A stretch of 64,000 nucleotides of DNA from Streptomyces sp. 378. GTDB taxonomy: Bacteria; Actinomycetota; Actinomycetes; Streptomycetales; Streptomycetaceae. The position numbers and the translations under genes were made by a program. Below the pieces are notes generated by a model. That model ran no database searches. It saw nothing but the letters and a program-made list of their open reading frames with translations, and was not told where the DNA came from. Location of the stretch: the NCBI RefSeq assembly GCF_030124145.1, contig NZ_JASKMS010000034.1, positions 32,227-96,226 of the forward strand, given 5' to 3'. Of this stretch, positions 17,345 to 25,954 are shown in pieces. Numbering within the stretch: the first letter of the stretch is position 1; each line of letters opens with the position of its first letter.

Positions 17345-17500
17345 ATGCCCGAGCACGTCTCCCGGTGGCCCGAGGGCCACCCGCTCCCCGCCCTCCCGCA
17401 ACAGCGGCAGACGGGCTCCCGGTCGGAGTCCGTGGAACTGACCACGGAGGAGAGAGCCGCCTTCGCCGAGCTGGTACGCCAACTCGGCGACAGGCTCTAG
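17345..17500 (+). CDS. Small hypothetical protein
   Basis: A 51-codon frame from ATG 17345 to TAG 17500, directly after the fruA terminator. Third codon positions are almost all G or C, and the C-terminal half is an amphipathic acidic helix (TTEERAAFAELVRQLGDRL), which looks like real coding sequence. There is no strong ribosome-binding site, so translation may be leaderless. I do not recognise a family. Confidence 0.5.
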   Translation: MPEHVSRWPEGHPLPALPQQRQTGSRSESVELTTEERAAFAELVRQLGDRL

Positions 17501-17556
17501 GCCTAGCGTCTGGATCAGGCCGGCGTGAGGTACAGCGCCGTGCGGCCGACCCGAGC

Positions 17557-17651
17557 GGGGTCTGGTGCGTGCGGCTGCAAGGCGGAGGTGGGAGTCGACG
17601 CGGAGGCGTCGGCGCGTGACGACAACGCGGCAGATGTGCGTGCCAGACCCC
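17557..17651. repeat. MITE-like element with terminal inverted repeats
   Basis: A 95-bp segment begins GGGGTCTGG and ends CCAGACCCC; the inverted ends continue imperfectly for about 22 bp (through CTGC / GCAG). A second dyad in the centre includes GACGCGGAGGCGTC. It encodes nothing and sits between two unrelated genes. The structure is that of a miniature inverted-repeat element or a large stable hairpin; no flanking target duplication is obvious. Confidence 0.5.
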
Positions 17652-17685
17652 GCGACGCCGGGACGATCCCAACGCCGGCCCTGGC

Positions 17686-18432
17686 TCAGGACAGCTGCGC
17701 CGCTCGCCGCTCCATCGCCTCGCGTGCCGCGTCCTCGCTGGTGTACACCTCGCACATGTGCCGCCCGTCCGGCGTCGCCGTGTGCTCGACCTCCCAGAGG
17801 GAGACCTCCTCGCCGTCGCGCAGCAGGAACGCGTGCTCGTAGAGCGAGAAGCCCAGCCCCGCCCGGCCCGCGCGGCACGGCCGGCCGAACGCCTGGGTGA
17901 TCTGGTGCCCCGACGCCGTGGCCAGCAGGGCCGCCGTGTCCGGGCCCGGCCGGTCCGCGTTCTCCGCCCGGCGCAGTAACCTGCGCGCGTGGTCCGCCGA
18001 GTTCTCCCCGGCGTAGGCGTGCCGGGGCGTGGGGGCCGGGGACAACTGCACCGTCACCGGCAGTTCGAAGTCCGGGGTGTCCGGCGGCAGCGGCAGCCGC
18101 GTGGTGGCGGCGCGCAGCTCCTCCTCGTCGACGTACACCTCGTGCTGCGGTTCGCTGCCCGGCGCGGTGTTGTGGACGAGCTCCCAGAGGGTGAGTGCCG
18201 AACCGTCGGCCAGCAGCCACGTGTGCCGGTAGGTCTCCCGGTGCAGACCCGCGCTGTGGTGCGCGGAGTGCAGCGAACCGTCGTGCGCCAGCGCACAGTC
18301 CAGGCGCCTTATCGTCTCGTCCGGTAGCTCGAAGGAGTTCAGGGCGCGGCCGAGGAGTCGCGCGAGGTGCTCCTCCGGAGACTCGGGCGAGTCGTGGGGT
18401 TCGTACGCTGCCGTCTCGTACGGAACGCTCAA
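17686..18432 (-). CDS. Conserved Streptomyces protein of unknown function with internal duplication (DUF6227-like)
   Basis: 248 residues, acidic, no signal peptide or membrane segment. Two halves are related: HTWLLADGSALTLWELVHN (near residue 70) and HAFLLRDGEEVSLWEVEHT (near 200) are clearly paralogous, each followed by a short acidic strand ending in VYVDEEE or VYTSED. I associate this with the Streptomyces-restricted DUF6227 group, from memory. No function is known. The L,D-transpeptidase gene is upstream on the same strand, with a 190-bp gap containing several small dyads. Confidence 0.75.
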   Translation of the reverse strand: MSVPYETAAYEPHDSPESPEEHLARLLGRALNSFELPDETIRRLDCALAHDGSLHSAHHSAGLHRETYRHTWLLADGSALTLWELVHNTAPGSEPQHEVYVDEEELRAATTRLPLPPDTPDFELPVTVQLSPAPTPRHAYAGENSADHARRLLRRAENADRPGPDTAALLATASGHQITQAFGRPCRAGRAGLGFSLYEHAFLLRDGEEVSLWEVEHTATPDGRHMCEVYTSEDAAREAMERRAAQLS

Positions 18433-18623
18433 GGTTTCTCCCGGCGTTGCTGCATGTCACCTTGTGGGTGCATACCGTAGCCCCTCGGTCGGACATCATG
18501 TCCGGGAACCGAGAAAACGTACGTCCGGGAAAACGCGCGGACCGCGCGAAAAGTTCCCGCGCGGCCCGTTCGGTGCGTCAAAAACCCCAGATGGGACGAT
18601 CTTTCAGATGGTCTTACGGTCAG

Positions 18624-19850
18624 TCAGGACGCGCTGCCCGCGACCCACTGGCTCCATGCCATGTTCCATCCGTTGAGCCCGTTGTCCGGCGCCACCGTCT
18701 TGTCGGGGGAGTTCTTCACGATCACCACGTCCCCGATCAGGGAGTTGTCGTAGAACCACTTGGCGGGCGTGTCGCCCCCGGCGCCCCGGACGTCCGCGAG
18801 ACCCACGCAGCCGTGGCTGGTGCCCTGGCGGCCGAAGGGCGGATTGCCCTTGTTGTACCAGTAGTTGCCGTGGAGGAACGTACCGGACGTCGTCAGGCGC
18901 ATCGCGTGCGGCACGTCCGGGATGTCGTACTCACCGCCCAGCCCCACCGTCCGGCTGTTCATCCGGGTCTGGACGAACTTCTCGGAGATCACCATCTGCC
19001 CGTTGTACGTGGTGTGCTGCGCGTCGCCGGCGGAGATCGGGACCGACTTGAGGGTCTTGCCGTCCCGCACGACCGTCATGGTCTGCGTGTTCGCGTCGAC
19101 CGTGGAGACCTGCGAACGCCCGACGGTGAAGGTGACCGTCTTCTTCTGCACGCCGAACACGCCGTTCGCGCCCTCGACGCCGTCCAGGTCGATCTTCATC
19201 GTGACCTTGGAGCCGGCCTTCCAGTACTCCTGCGGCCGGAAGTCCAGCCGCTGCCCGTTGAACCAGTGCCCGACGACCTTCTGCCCGCTGCTGGACGTCA
19301 CCGTGATGTGCGACTGCACGTCCTTGCGTTCGGTGATCGCCTTGTCGAAGGTGAACGACACCGGCATGCCCACACCGACCGTCGTGCCGTTGTCCGGCGT
19401 GTACGTCCCGATGAAGCTGTTCGACGTCGTCACCGTCGTGAAGATGGAGTTGGCCGCGGCGGTCTTGCCGTCCGCGTCCTTGGCGGTCGCCGATATCTGG
19501 TACTTCGTCCCGCGCTCCAGCTGTTCCTTCGGCTTCCACACCTCGCCGTCGGCGGAGACGGAGCCCGCGACCGTCTGGTCGGTGCCCGCGACCGTCATCT
19601 TCACGTCGGTCAGCTTTCCGTCGCTGACCTTCACGCCGGTGCTGTTGATGGACGCTCCGGTCGAACCGTCCTTGGCCGAGATGGCGATCCTCGCGACGGA
19701 CGTCTTGGTGCCGCCCTTGCCGCCCTTGCCGTTCTTCTCGTCGTCCTTGGCGTTGGCGCTGCCACCGCAGGCGGTGAGCGTCAGGGCGCCGACCACCAGG
19801 GCGGCACAGGCCCCCAGAGTGCGCCGCGCTGAAATGTTCGGCGTTGTCAC
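18624..19850 (-). CDS. L,D-transpeptidase lipoprotein (cell-wall cross-linking)
   Basis: 408 residues from GTG 19850, chosen over ATG 19904 because GGGAGC sits 5 nt upstream and a compact lipoprotein signal follows (hydrophobic core, then lipobox LTAC). Two Ig-like domains occupy about residues 50-260. The YkuD catalytic domain follows, with the HGNYW and SHGCVGL motifs; the Cys is the nucleophile. This is the Ig-Ig-YkuD plan of LdtMt2-type enzymes, which make 3-3 peptidoglycan links and are anchored outside the membrane. No partner gene is adjacent. Confidence 0.93.
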   Translation of the reverse strand: MTTPNISARRTLGACAALVVGALTLTACGGSANAKDDEKNGKGGKGGTKTSVARIAISAKDGSTGASINSTGVKVSDGKLTDVKMTVAGTDQTVAGSVSADGEVWKPKEQLERGTKYQISATAKDADGKTAAANSIFTTVTTSNSFIGTYTPDNGTTVGVGMPVSFTFDKAITERKDVQSHITVTSSSGQKVVGHWFNGQRLDFRPQEYWKAGSKVTMKIDLDGVEGANGVFGVQKKTVTFTVGRSQVSTVDANTQTMTVVRDGKTLKSVPISAGDAQHTTYNGQMVISEKFVQTRMNSRTVGLGGEYDIPDVPHAMRLTTSGTFLHGNYWYNKGNPPFGRQGTSHGCVGLADVRGAGGDTPAKWFYDNSLIGDVVIVKNSPDKTVAPDNGLNGWNMAWSQWVAGSAS

Positions 19851-19982
19851 GGGCTGCTCCCAGTTCGTGTGATGGCGCGTGATCCGCTCCAGTACGTGAG
19901 GCAAGAGGTGCCGGGGAGCCGGTCGGGTTCCGTCCGTTCCTCATGAAGGCCGTCACGTGACAGAACCGCGACAAATTCCGGG

Positions 19983-20041
19983 GCGGCTGTGGATCCGCTG
20001 AGTGCCCGGAGGCCGGGCGGCGGCTGTGGAATCCGCTGAGC
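19983..20041. repeat. Short direct repeat downstream of the peptidase gene
   Basis: GGCGGCTGTGGATCCGCTGAG (broken here as GGCGGCTGTGG + ATCCGCTGAG) occurs at 19983-20003 and again, with one extra A, at 20020-20041. It lies in the 205-bp gap between the peptidase stop and the transpeptidase start. Confidence 0.6.
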
Positions 20042-20055
20042 GCCGCGGGCCCGGT

Positions 20056-21084
20056 TCAGCGGCCCGCGTACAACTCCCCGTACGACGGCCACGCCCCGCC
20101 CGGGCCGTCGACCGGCTCCGCGGCCCGTACGGCCCGCACGATCGCACGCGTCACCATGTCCGCGCCCGCCGCGAGGATCTCGTTCAGGGCCAGCGGGTTC
20201 GCGGCGTCCAGTGCGCGGTCCCCCGTCGCCAGCGCGAACACCGTGTCCCCGTCGTTGAGCAGGTGCACCGGACGCACCGCCCGGGCGATGCCGTCGTGCG
20301 CCGTGCCGGCCAGCTTCTGCGCCTGCGCCTTCGTCAGGTCGGCGTCCGTGGCCACCACCGCCAGCGTGGTGTTGAGCGGGGGCGGCGCGCTCCGCGCGGC
20401 CGTCTCGGCGAGACGCCGCCGCGCGGCGGCGTGGACCTCCGCCTCCGGATACTCCACCCGCCCATGGAACAACTCCCCGTACAGCACCCCCGTTTCCGGA
20501 TCCACCGTCGACCCCGCCGCGTTGGCCACCACCAGCGCGGCCACCGTGATCCCCGAGTCGAGCACCGCGCTCGCGCTGCCGATGCCGCCCTTCACCACCC
20601 CGGTCACCGCTCCCGTGCCCGCGCCCACGCACCCCTGCGCCACGGGTGCGCCGAGCTCGCTCGCCGCGGCGGCCTCGACCGCGGCACGGCCGGTCGCCGC
20701 GTCCGGCCGTGCCCGGAAGTCACCGCCCCGCCCCAGGTCGAAGACGCAGGCTGCGGGCACCACCGGCACGACATGTGCCGGGTCGGCCCCGACCCGGATC
20801 CCGCGCCCCCGTTCCTCGAGCCAGGCCATCACCCCCGATGCCGCGTCGAGCCCGTACGCGCTGCCGCCGGTCAGCACGACCGCCTCCACCTTCCGCACCA
20901 CGTTGCGTGGATCCAGCGCGTCCGTCTCCTTGGTGCCGGGTCCGCCGCCCCGCACGTCCACGGCGGCCACGGCCCCGCCCTCCGGGGCGAGCACGACCGT
21001 GATGCCGGTGAGCCAACCGTCGCCGGTGCGTGTCGCGTGCCCCACCCGCAGGCCGGCGACATCCGTCAGTGCGTCAACTGTCAT
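20056..21084 (-). CDS. P1/S58-family peptidase (DmpA/NylC-like Ntn hydrolase)
   Basis: 342 residues from ATG 21084. Conserved family segments are visible: DVAGLRVGHAT at the N-terminus, VVLTGGSAYGLDAASGVM, GAGTGAVTG, and the autocleavage/nucleophile region PPLNTTLAVVATDA, where the Thr after Asn is the expected N-terminal nucleophile of the beta chain. Family members self-cleave into two chains and act as aminopeptidases, beta-aminopeptidases or 6-aminohexanoate oligomer hydrolases. The substrate cannot be assigned. There is no signal peptide, so it is probably cytoplasmic. Confidence 0.9.
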   Translation of the reverse strand: MTVDALTDVAGLRVGHATRTGDGWLTGITVVLAPEGGAVAAVDVRGGGPGTKETDALDPRNVVRKVEAVVLTGGSAYGLDAASGVMAWLEERGRGIRVGADPAHVVPVVPAACVFDLGRGGDFRARPDAATGRAAVEAAAASELGAPVAQGCVGAGTGAVTGVVKGGIGSASAVLDSGITVAALVVANAAGSTVDPETGVLYGELFHGRVEYPEAEVHAAARRRLAETAARSAPPPLNTTLAVVATDADLTKAQAQKLAGTAHDGIARAVRPVHLLNDGDTVFALATGDRALDAANPLALNEILAAGADMVTRAIVRAVRAAEPVDGPGGAWPSYGELYAGR

Positions 21085-21154
21085 AAGCCACAGTGTCGTC
21101 CAGCCGCCGGCCCCGGCGGGCACGGCGAGCCGGTCGGTGCCTCGTCAGCCGACT

Positions 21155-21330
21155 GACCTCGTAGTCGACGATCCCCCGGCCCGCGTGCCCCTCGGCGACG
21201 GAGTGCACCAGCTCGATGCCCGCCTGCGCGACGGCCACGACGAAGCACAGGTCGAAGAAGAGCTCCAGCGGCGAGGCCGTCCGGTGCGCCTCGTCGCGGC
21301 CACGGGCCCGGAGCCGGCGCAGCGGTCCCC
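21155..21330 (-). pseudogene. Remnant of a low-temperature-requirement A (LtrA) family gene, 5' part
   Basis: On the minus strand a short stretch reads LRRLRARGRDEAHR, then PLELFFDLCFVVAVAQAG, then VHSVAEGHAGRGIVDYEV. This is the conserved N-terminus of LtrA-type membrane proteins. After about 55 residues the similarity ends abruptly, and the remaining 300 or so residues of the family are missing. A plausible start at ATG 21381 is in a different frame. The fragment is therefore a decayed 5' remnant between the P1 peptidase and a small acidic protein. Confidence 0.65.
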
Positions 21331-21437
21331 TCCCGCCGGGCGCGCCGGAGGGGACGGGCGGGGAGCGGGGCCGGCGGTCATGCGTCCCAGCAGAGCAGAA
21401 GGCGCGGGGATCTTCTCCGCGACCGTACCCTGGTCGT

Positions 21438-21617
21438 ATGAGTACCGTCCCCGGCCCCGAGCCGCGCGAGCCGAAGCCCGCGCTGGTCTTCGACGACCCG
21501 CTCGACCAGCAGTCCTCCGACGACACCGACCGGGGCTGGGGCGAGCGCACCGACTCCGGCGGCAGCGCCGCCGACCTCAAGCGCTTCCTCGACGAGAAGC
21601 CGCCCCACCACCTCTGA
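21438..21617 (+). CDS. Small acidic conserved protein
   Basis: 59 residues from ATG 21438. The sequence is hydrophilic and acidic (ALVFDDPLDQQSSDDTDRGWGER, shortened: FDDPLDQQSSDDTD) and ends AADLKRFLDEKPPHHL, a tail I recall from many Streptomyces genomes. There is no domain of known function and no membrane segment. It is convergent with mscL, 16 bp away. Confidence 0.75.
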   Translation: MSTVPGPEPREPKPALVFDDPLDQQSSDDTDRGWGERTDSGGSAADLKRFLDEKPPHHL

Positions 21618-21633
21618 GCCGCCCGCGGCGCCG

Positions 21634-22092
21634 CTACCGCCGGTCGTGCCCCGAGCCGCGCTGGGCGACCAGGGCGTCCCGGATCTCCTTCAGGACCTCC
21701 AGCTCGGTGACCTCGAGGACCTCCTGCGCGCCCTCCTTCGCCTTCCGGCGGGCCTCCTGGCGGGCCAGGTACTTCGACATGGGCAGGACCATCAGGAAGT
21801 AAACGACCGCCGCGGTGATCACGAAGCTCAGGGCGGCGCCGAGCACGGACCCCCACAGGATCTGGATGCCCTGCTCGCCTTCGCAGGTCGAGCTCAGACA
21901 TGAGCTGTAGTGGTCGAGGTTCTTGGTCCCGATCGCTCCGACGACCGGGTTGATGATCCCCTTCACCAGGGCGTTGACGATGTTGGTGAAGGCGGCGCCG
22001 ATCACCACCGCCACCGCCAGATCGACCACGTTCCCGCGCATCAGGAAGGCCTTGAAGCCCTGCCAGACGCTCGGCTCCTTCATCTCGCTCAC
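21634..22092 (-). CDS. mscL: Large-conductance mechanosensitive channel
   Basis: 152 residues. The N-terminal helix and first membrane segment match MscL (GFKAFLMRGNVVDLAVAVVIGAAF, pore-lining VVIGAAFTNIV), followed by an extracellular loop with two Cys and TM2 (FVITAAVVYFLMVLPMSKY), then a charged cytoplasmic C-terminal helix. MscL forms a homopentamer that opens on hypo-osmotic membrane tension. The two loop cysteines (SSCLSSTCEG) are unusual for the family and could form a disulfide. The SAF-domain gene lies upstream on the same strand. Confidence 0.96.
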   Translation of the reverse strand: MSEMKEPSVWQGFKAFLMRGNVVDLAVAVVIGAAFTNIVNALVKGIINPVVGAIGTKNLDHYSSCLSSTCEGEQGIQILWGSVLGAALSFVITAAVVYFLMVLPMSKYLARQEARRKAKEGAQEVLEVTELEVLKEIRDALVAQRGSGHDRR

Positions 22093-22215
22093 CTCGGGGC
22101 CTCTCCTCGCACAAGCAGCTTGTGGAACAAAACGCTCCGCAACCTACGTCACCGTTGGGCCGAACAGGGCAACCAGGTCCCTCGAACGAGGGCCTTGACG
22201 AGATCATGCACACGA

Positions 22216-22812
22216 TCACCACAGCGTCACCGCCAACCGTGCCGTGGCACTCGCACCGGCCAGCCTCGCCGCCGTGGCTCGCGGCACCGACAGCACGACC
22301 AGCGCCCCGCTGTCGCCCGCGCCCTCCATCGGCTCCGGCACCTTCGTGACCCTGGCTCCGCGCGCGACCACCCGGGCATCGCCGCCGGAGACCGTCTCCT
22401 CGGCGGCGATGACGTCGACCCGGTCGCCGGGCCGCAGCAGCCGCACGGTGGCGGCGTCGGAGATCCGGATCGGAGCCGTCACCGGCCCCGCACCGCTCGG
22501 GTGCGCGGGCCGCGCCCCGGACGTCGAGGCCGTGTGGGCCGGGGGACGAGGGGGATGACCGCGCGCCCCGTCGGCATCGCGCGGGCCCGCCGCCACGAGC
22601 GCCGTCGCGGTGACGGCGAGTCCGGCGGCCACGGCCCGCCGCCGGTGCCGTAGGAGCCGGCCCGGTCGGTGGCCGCCGCGAACCCGGACCGGATCGAACC
22701 GCGGCACCTCACGGGTCGCGGGCACCTCGGCGCCGGGCGGGCACGGGGCGACGGACCAGGAGGGAGACGAGGGGACGACCGAGGATCGAGCGAGGGACAC
22801 GGAGACCACCAC
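22216..22812 (-). CDS. SAF-domain (CpaB/RcpC-like) protein
   Basis: 198 residues from GTG 22812. After an Arg-rich N-terminus there is one membrane segment (AVAAGLAVTATALVAAG) and a Pro-rich linker. The C-terminal SAF fold follows, with the hallmark VRLLRPGDRVDVIAA and the strand VVLSVPRATAARL. CpaB/RcpC proteins are periplasmic parts of Flp pilus assembly, but no tad/flp genes are nearby. In Streptomyces this solitary form is common and its role is undefined. It is followed by mscL on the same strand. Confidence 0.78.
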   Translation of the reverse strand: MVVSVSLARSSVVPSSPSWSVAPCPPGAEVPATREVPRFDPVRVRGGHRPGRLLRHRRRAVAAGLAVTATALVAAGPRDADGARGHPPRPPAHTASTSGARPAHPSGAGPVTAPIRISDAATVRLLRPGDRVDVIAAEETVSGGDARVVARGARVTKVPEPMEGAGDSGALVVLSVPRATAARLAGASATARLAVTLW

Positions 22813-22902
22813 CTGCGACGAGGGACCGGCTTGCGCTCCCCACGATGAGGCCTCCGGACGCCGCCCGCTCGGGCCTGTGGACCCACCCCCGGCCTGTGGA
22901 CA

Positions 22903-23009
22903 ACTCCCTCACCCGAACGGTGACTTCCGGCTCTCGCGTGGGCACCCGCACGGCCTGTGGACAGGCGGGGGCCGGGTGGTGACTCCCTCACCCGAACGGT
23001 GACTTCCGG
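22903..23009. repeat. 28-bp direct repeat in the gap before the SAF gene
   Basis: ACTCCCTCACCCG followed by AACGGTGACTTCCGG is present identically at 22903-22930 and 22982-23009; similarity continues imperfectly for about 20 bp (CTCTCGCGTGGGCACCCGC versus GTCCCGCGTGTGCATCCGC). GCCTGTGGA also occurs three times. The 244-bp gap 22813-23056 shows no gene; TCACCCGAACGGTGA inside each copy is nearly palindromic and could be a regulator site. Confidence 0.75.
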
Positions 23010-23056
23010 GTCCCGCGTGTGCATCCGCCTCGACGTTCGTCCGGCGATGCGAACCC

Positions 23057-23917
23057 CTACGGCAGCGCGAATCCCGGATCCATGCCGCCCAGCGCACCCA
23101 CACACAGGCAGTCCCGCTCGCCCTCGCCGGGCAACCCGGCCACCGCGTCGAACAGCACGCCGCGAAGCCGGTCCACGTTCGCCGCGAACACCCGCAGCAC
23201 CTCGTCGTGCGAGACACCCTGCCCGGTCTCCGCACCCGCGTCGAGGTCGGTGACCAGGGTCAGGGAGGTGTAGCAGAGCTCCAGCTCACGGGCGAGCGCC
23301 GCCTCGGGATGGCCGGTCATGCCCACGACCGACCAGCCCTGAGCCTGGTGCCACAACGATTCGGCACGGGTCGAGAAGCGCGGCCCCTCGACGACGACCA
23401 GCGTGCCGCCGTCCACCGGCTCCCAGTCCCGGCCTCGTGCCGCCTTCAGCGCGACGGCCCGCCCGGCGGGGCAGTAGGGGTCGGCCAGCGACACGTGCAC
23501 CACGTTCGGCACCGAGCCGTCGGGCAGCGGCAGACCGTCGAAATAGGTGCCCGCGCGGGACTTGGTGCGGTCGACCAGCTGGTCCGGCACGAGCAGCGTG
23601 CCCGGCCCGTACTCGGGGCGCAGACCGCCCACGGCGCAGGGGGCGAGGACCTGGCGCACGCCGACCGAGCGCAGCGCCCACAGGTTGGCCCGGTAGTTGA
23701 TCCGGTGCGGCGGCAGGTGGTGGCCGCGTCCGTGCCGCGGCAGGAAGGCGACCCGCCGACCGGCGACCTCACCGAGGAACAGCGAGTCGCTCGGCGGCCC
23801 GTACGGGGTGTCGACCTGGATCTCGGTCACGTCGTCGAGGAAGGAGTAGAACCCCGAGCCGCCGATGACGCCGATCCCGGCGCCACCCCTGTCCGTCACG
23901 TTCGCCTTGTTCGCCAT
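23057..23917 (-). CDS. mtnP: S-methyl-5'-thioadenosine phosphorylase
   Basis: 286 residues. PNP/UDP phosphorylase class 2 features are clear: GVIGGSGFYSF, phosphate-site PRHGRGH, VEGPRFSTRAES, and the methionine-containing ribose site GMTGHPEAALAREL. The base-binding segment reads VTDLDAG; an Asp at this place favours 6-aminopurine (adenine), as in MTA phosphorylase, whereas Asn is seen in 6-oxopurine enzymes. It therefore probably cleaves MTA to adenine and methylthioribose-1-phosphate. The FmdB gene is upstream on the same strand. Confidence 0.88.
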   Translation of the reverse strand: MANKANVTDRGGAGIGVIGGSGFYSFLDDVTEIQVDTPYGPPSDSLFLGEVAGRRVAFLPRHGRGHHLPPHRINYRANLWALRSVGVRQVLAPCAVGGLRPEYGPGTLLVPDQLVDRTKSRAGTYFDGLPLPDGSVPNVVHVSLADPYCPAGRAVALKAARGRDWEPVDGGTLVVVEGPRFSTRAESLWHQAQGWSVVGMTGHPEAALARELELCYTSLTLVTDLDAGAETGQGVSHDEVLRVFAANVDRLRGVLFDAVAGLPGEGERDCLCVGALGGMDPGFALP

Positions 23918-23951
23918 GCCCGCACCCTAACCGCACGCGGAAACACCGAGG

Positions 23952-23978
23952 ACCCCGTCGCCCGGAGGGCGACAGGGT
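23952..23978 (-). terminator. Stem-loop downstream of the FmdB gene
   Basis: GTCGCCC (23957-23963) pairs with GGGCGAC (23967-23973), extended by ACCC and GGGT across one mismatch; the loop is three bases. It follows the minus-strand FmdB stop and precedes the phosphorylase start. Confidence 0.65.
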
Positions 23979-23995
23979 TCCGTAAGAATCAGGCC

Positions 23996-24316
23996 TTACG
24001 CGGCGGTGGTGCTGCTGCTGGAGGAGCTGCCGGAGCTCGACGACGTGCTCGAACCGGAGCTCGACGAGCCGGAGTCCGAGGACGACGAGCCGGAAGATCC
24101 GCCGCTCGACGACTTCGCCGGGGAGCTGCTCGACGAGGAGCCGCGGCTGTCGTTCCGGTAGAAGCCGGAGCCCTTGAAGACAATGCCGACCGCCGAGAAC
24201 ACCTTCTTCAGGCGGCCCTCGCACTGGGGGCACTCGGTGAGGGCGTCGTCGGTGAACTTCTGCACCGCCTCGAGGCCTTCGCCGCACGCGGTGCACTGGT
24301 ACTGATAGGTGGGCAC
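23996..24316 (-). CDS. FmdB-family zinc-ribbon protein with poly-Ser tail
   Basis: 106 residues. The first 45 residues are a CxxC-CxxC zinc ribbon of the FmdB type (PTYQYQCTACGEGLE, then ECPQCEGRLKKVFSAVGIVFKGSGFY). The last 50 residues are almost only Ser and Gly with a few acidic residues, a disordered tail. FmdB was named as a putative regulator of formamidase genes; most members have no proven function. The gene is expressed toward the MTA phosphorylase. Confidence 0.88.
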   Translation of the reverse strand: MPTYQYQCTACGEGLEAVQKFTDDALTECPQCEGRLKKVFSAVGIVFKGSGFYRNDSRGSSSSSSPAKSSSGGSSGSSSSDSGSSSSGSSTSSSSGSSSSSSTTAA

Positions 24317-24383
24317 TGTCTTCCTCCTGGCACTCTCACTCGATGAGTGCTAACGACGATCCATAGTGACGTATTCCGGCCGC

Positions 24384-25676
24384 TCAGTCCACTGACACCG
24401 GCACGCGGTGACCCACGCCACGTGCGACGGTCCGGCCGTTGCCCCGCGCCGCGAGCCGGGAACGCAGCGCCAGGAGGGTCACCAGGGCCAGCACCGCGCC
24501 GCCCATGGGCACCAGGAAACCGGCGCCCGACCAGAACCGGTCCTCCAGTTGTCCGGCCACGGTGACGGCGGCGGCCTGGCCGAGCGCGACCGCTCCGGTC
24601 AGCCAGGTGAAGGCCTCGGTGCGGGCGCCGGCAGCGACCAGGCTCTCGACCAGGGTGTAGCCGGTGATCAGGGCGGGCGCGATGCACATGCCGACCAGCA
24701 GGCCGAGGCCGGCGAGGACCGGCACCGAGTGGGCGGCCCACAGGCCCGAGGCGGTGAGGGCGAGCGCCGTGTAGCCGACGACCAGGCGGCGCTGCGGGGC
24801 CGCCTTCCAGGCGATCGCGCCGCAGACCACGCCGGAGAGCATGTTGCCCGCGGCGAAGACGCCGTAGAGGACGCCGTTCAGGCCCGGCTCGCCGATCGAC
24901 TCGGTGAACGCGGCCAGCGACACCTGCATGCCGCCGAAGACGGTGCCGATGCCCAGGAAGGTCACGATCAGCACGCGCACCCCGGGGACGCGCAGGGCCG
25001 AAACGTGCTCCACGCGCGCGTGCCCGCTCGGGGCGACCGAGGGCTGGGTGCTCTTCTGCGCGGCGAACAGCAGACCGCCGACCAGGGTCAGCGAGGCCTC
25101 GGTGACGAGTCCGGCGGCCGGGTCGACGGCCGTGCACAGGGCGGTGGCCAGCAGCGGTCCGACCACGAAGGTCAGTTCGTCGGTGACGGACTCGAAGGCC
25201 GCCGCGGTGGTCATCAGCGGCGAGTCCTTGAGCTTCACGCCCCAGCGGGCCCGCACCATCGGGCCGACCTGCGGCACCGAGGCGCCGGTCGGCACGGCCG
25301 CCGCGAACACCGCCCACAGGGGCGCGTCCAGCAGCGCGAGCGCGGTGAGCGTCAGCCCGGACAGCGCGTGCAGCAGCACTCCGGGGATCAGCACGATCCG
25401 CTGCCCGTAGCGGTCGGCGAGGCGGCCGCTGTAGGGCGCGAACAGGGCCATGGAGACACCGGTGACGGCCGCGGCGGCGCCCGCCGCTCCGTACGAGCCG
25501 GTGGTGTGCTGCACCAGCAGCACGATGGAGATGGTCAGCATCGCGAACGGCTGGCGTGCCGCGAAACCGGGGAGCAGGAACGCCCAGGCGCCGCGGGTGC
25601 GCAGCAGCCGGCCGTATCCCGGGCGGGCGGAAGCCGACGGGTTCTCCGACGCCTTCGAGGTGACCGTGGACGCCAC
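24384..25676 (-). CDS. MFS transporter, 12-helix type
   Basis: 430 residues with about 12 hydrophobic segments. An MFS motif-A-like loop is visible as YSGRLADRYGQRIVL between helices 2 and 3. It differs from the two DHA2 exporters in this window. Similar Streptomyces proteins are annotated only as MFS permeases, and the substrate is unknown. The start ATG 25676 fits the conserved segment FLLPGFAARQPFAML about 35 residues in. The gap to the antiporter (25677-25954) holds its promoter and no gene that I can see. Confidence 0.88.
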   Translation of the reverse strand: MASTVTSKASENPSASARPGYGRLLRTRGAWAFLLPGFAARQPFAMLTISIVLLVQHTTGSYGAAGAAAAVTGVSMALFAPYSGRLADRYGQRIVLIPGVLLHALSGLTLTALALLDAPLWAVFAAAVPTGASVPQVGPMVRARWGVKLKDSPLMTTAAAFESVTDELTFVVGPLLATALCTAVDPAAGLVTEASLTLVGGLLFAAQKSTQPSVAPSGHARVEHVSALRVPGVRVLIVTFLGIGTVFGGMQVSLAAFTESIGEPGLNGVLYGVFAAGNMLSGVVCGAIAWKAAPQRRLVVGYTALALTASGLWAAHSVPVLAGLGLLVGMCIAPALITGYTLVESLVAAGARTEAFTWLTGAVALGQAAAVTVAGQLEDRFWSGAGFLVPMGGAVLALVTLLALRSRLAARGNGRTVARGVGHRVPVSVD

Positions 25677-25954
25677 GGCCCGTGCCTTTCTGCCGCCTGG
25701 TAGCGCGGCCCCGTGGGGGGCGGCGCCGAGAGCTGTCCTCTTGCGCGGAACTGCGGTAGATGCCGGGGCCCGGTGAGGAGGGGTGTCCCGACCGCCATAC
25801 GGTCGCGCCAGCTCTGCGTCAGGCAGAGTTGGTTCGATCTGGGTAACGCCTTCATCGTACAGGGATCAAGGGCTCGCACGCCTGTGAAAGTGAGCACCAT
25901 GGAGGTGCTCACCCTGTCAATCGCAAACGGTGCGAAATGCCCCCCACCGGCCCC

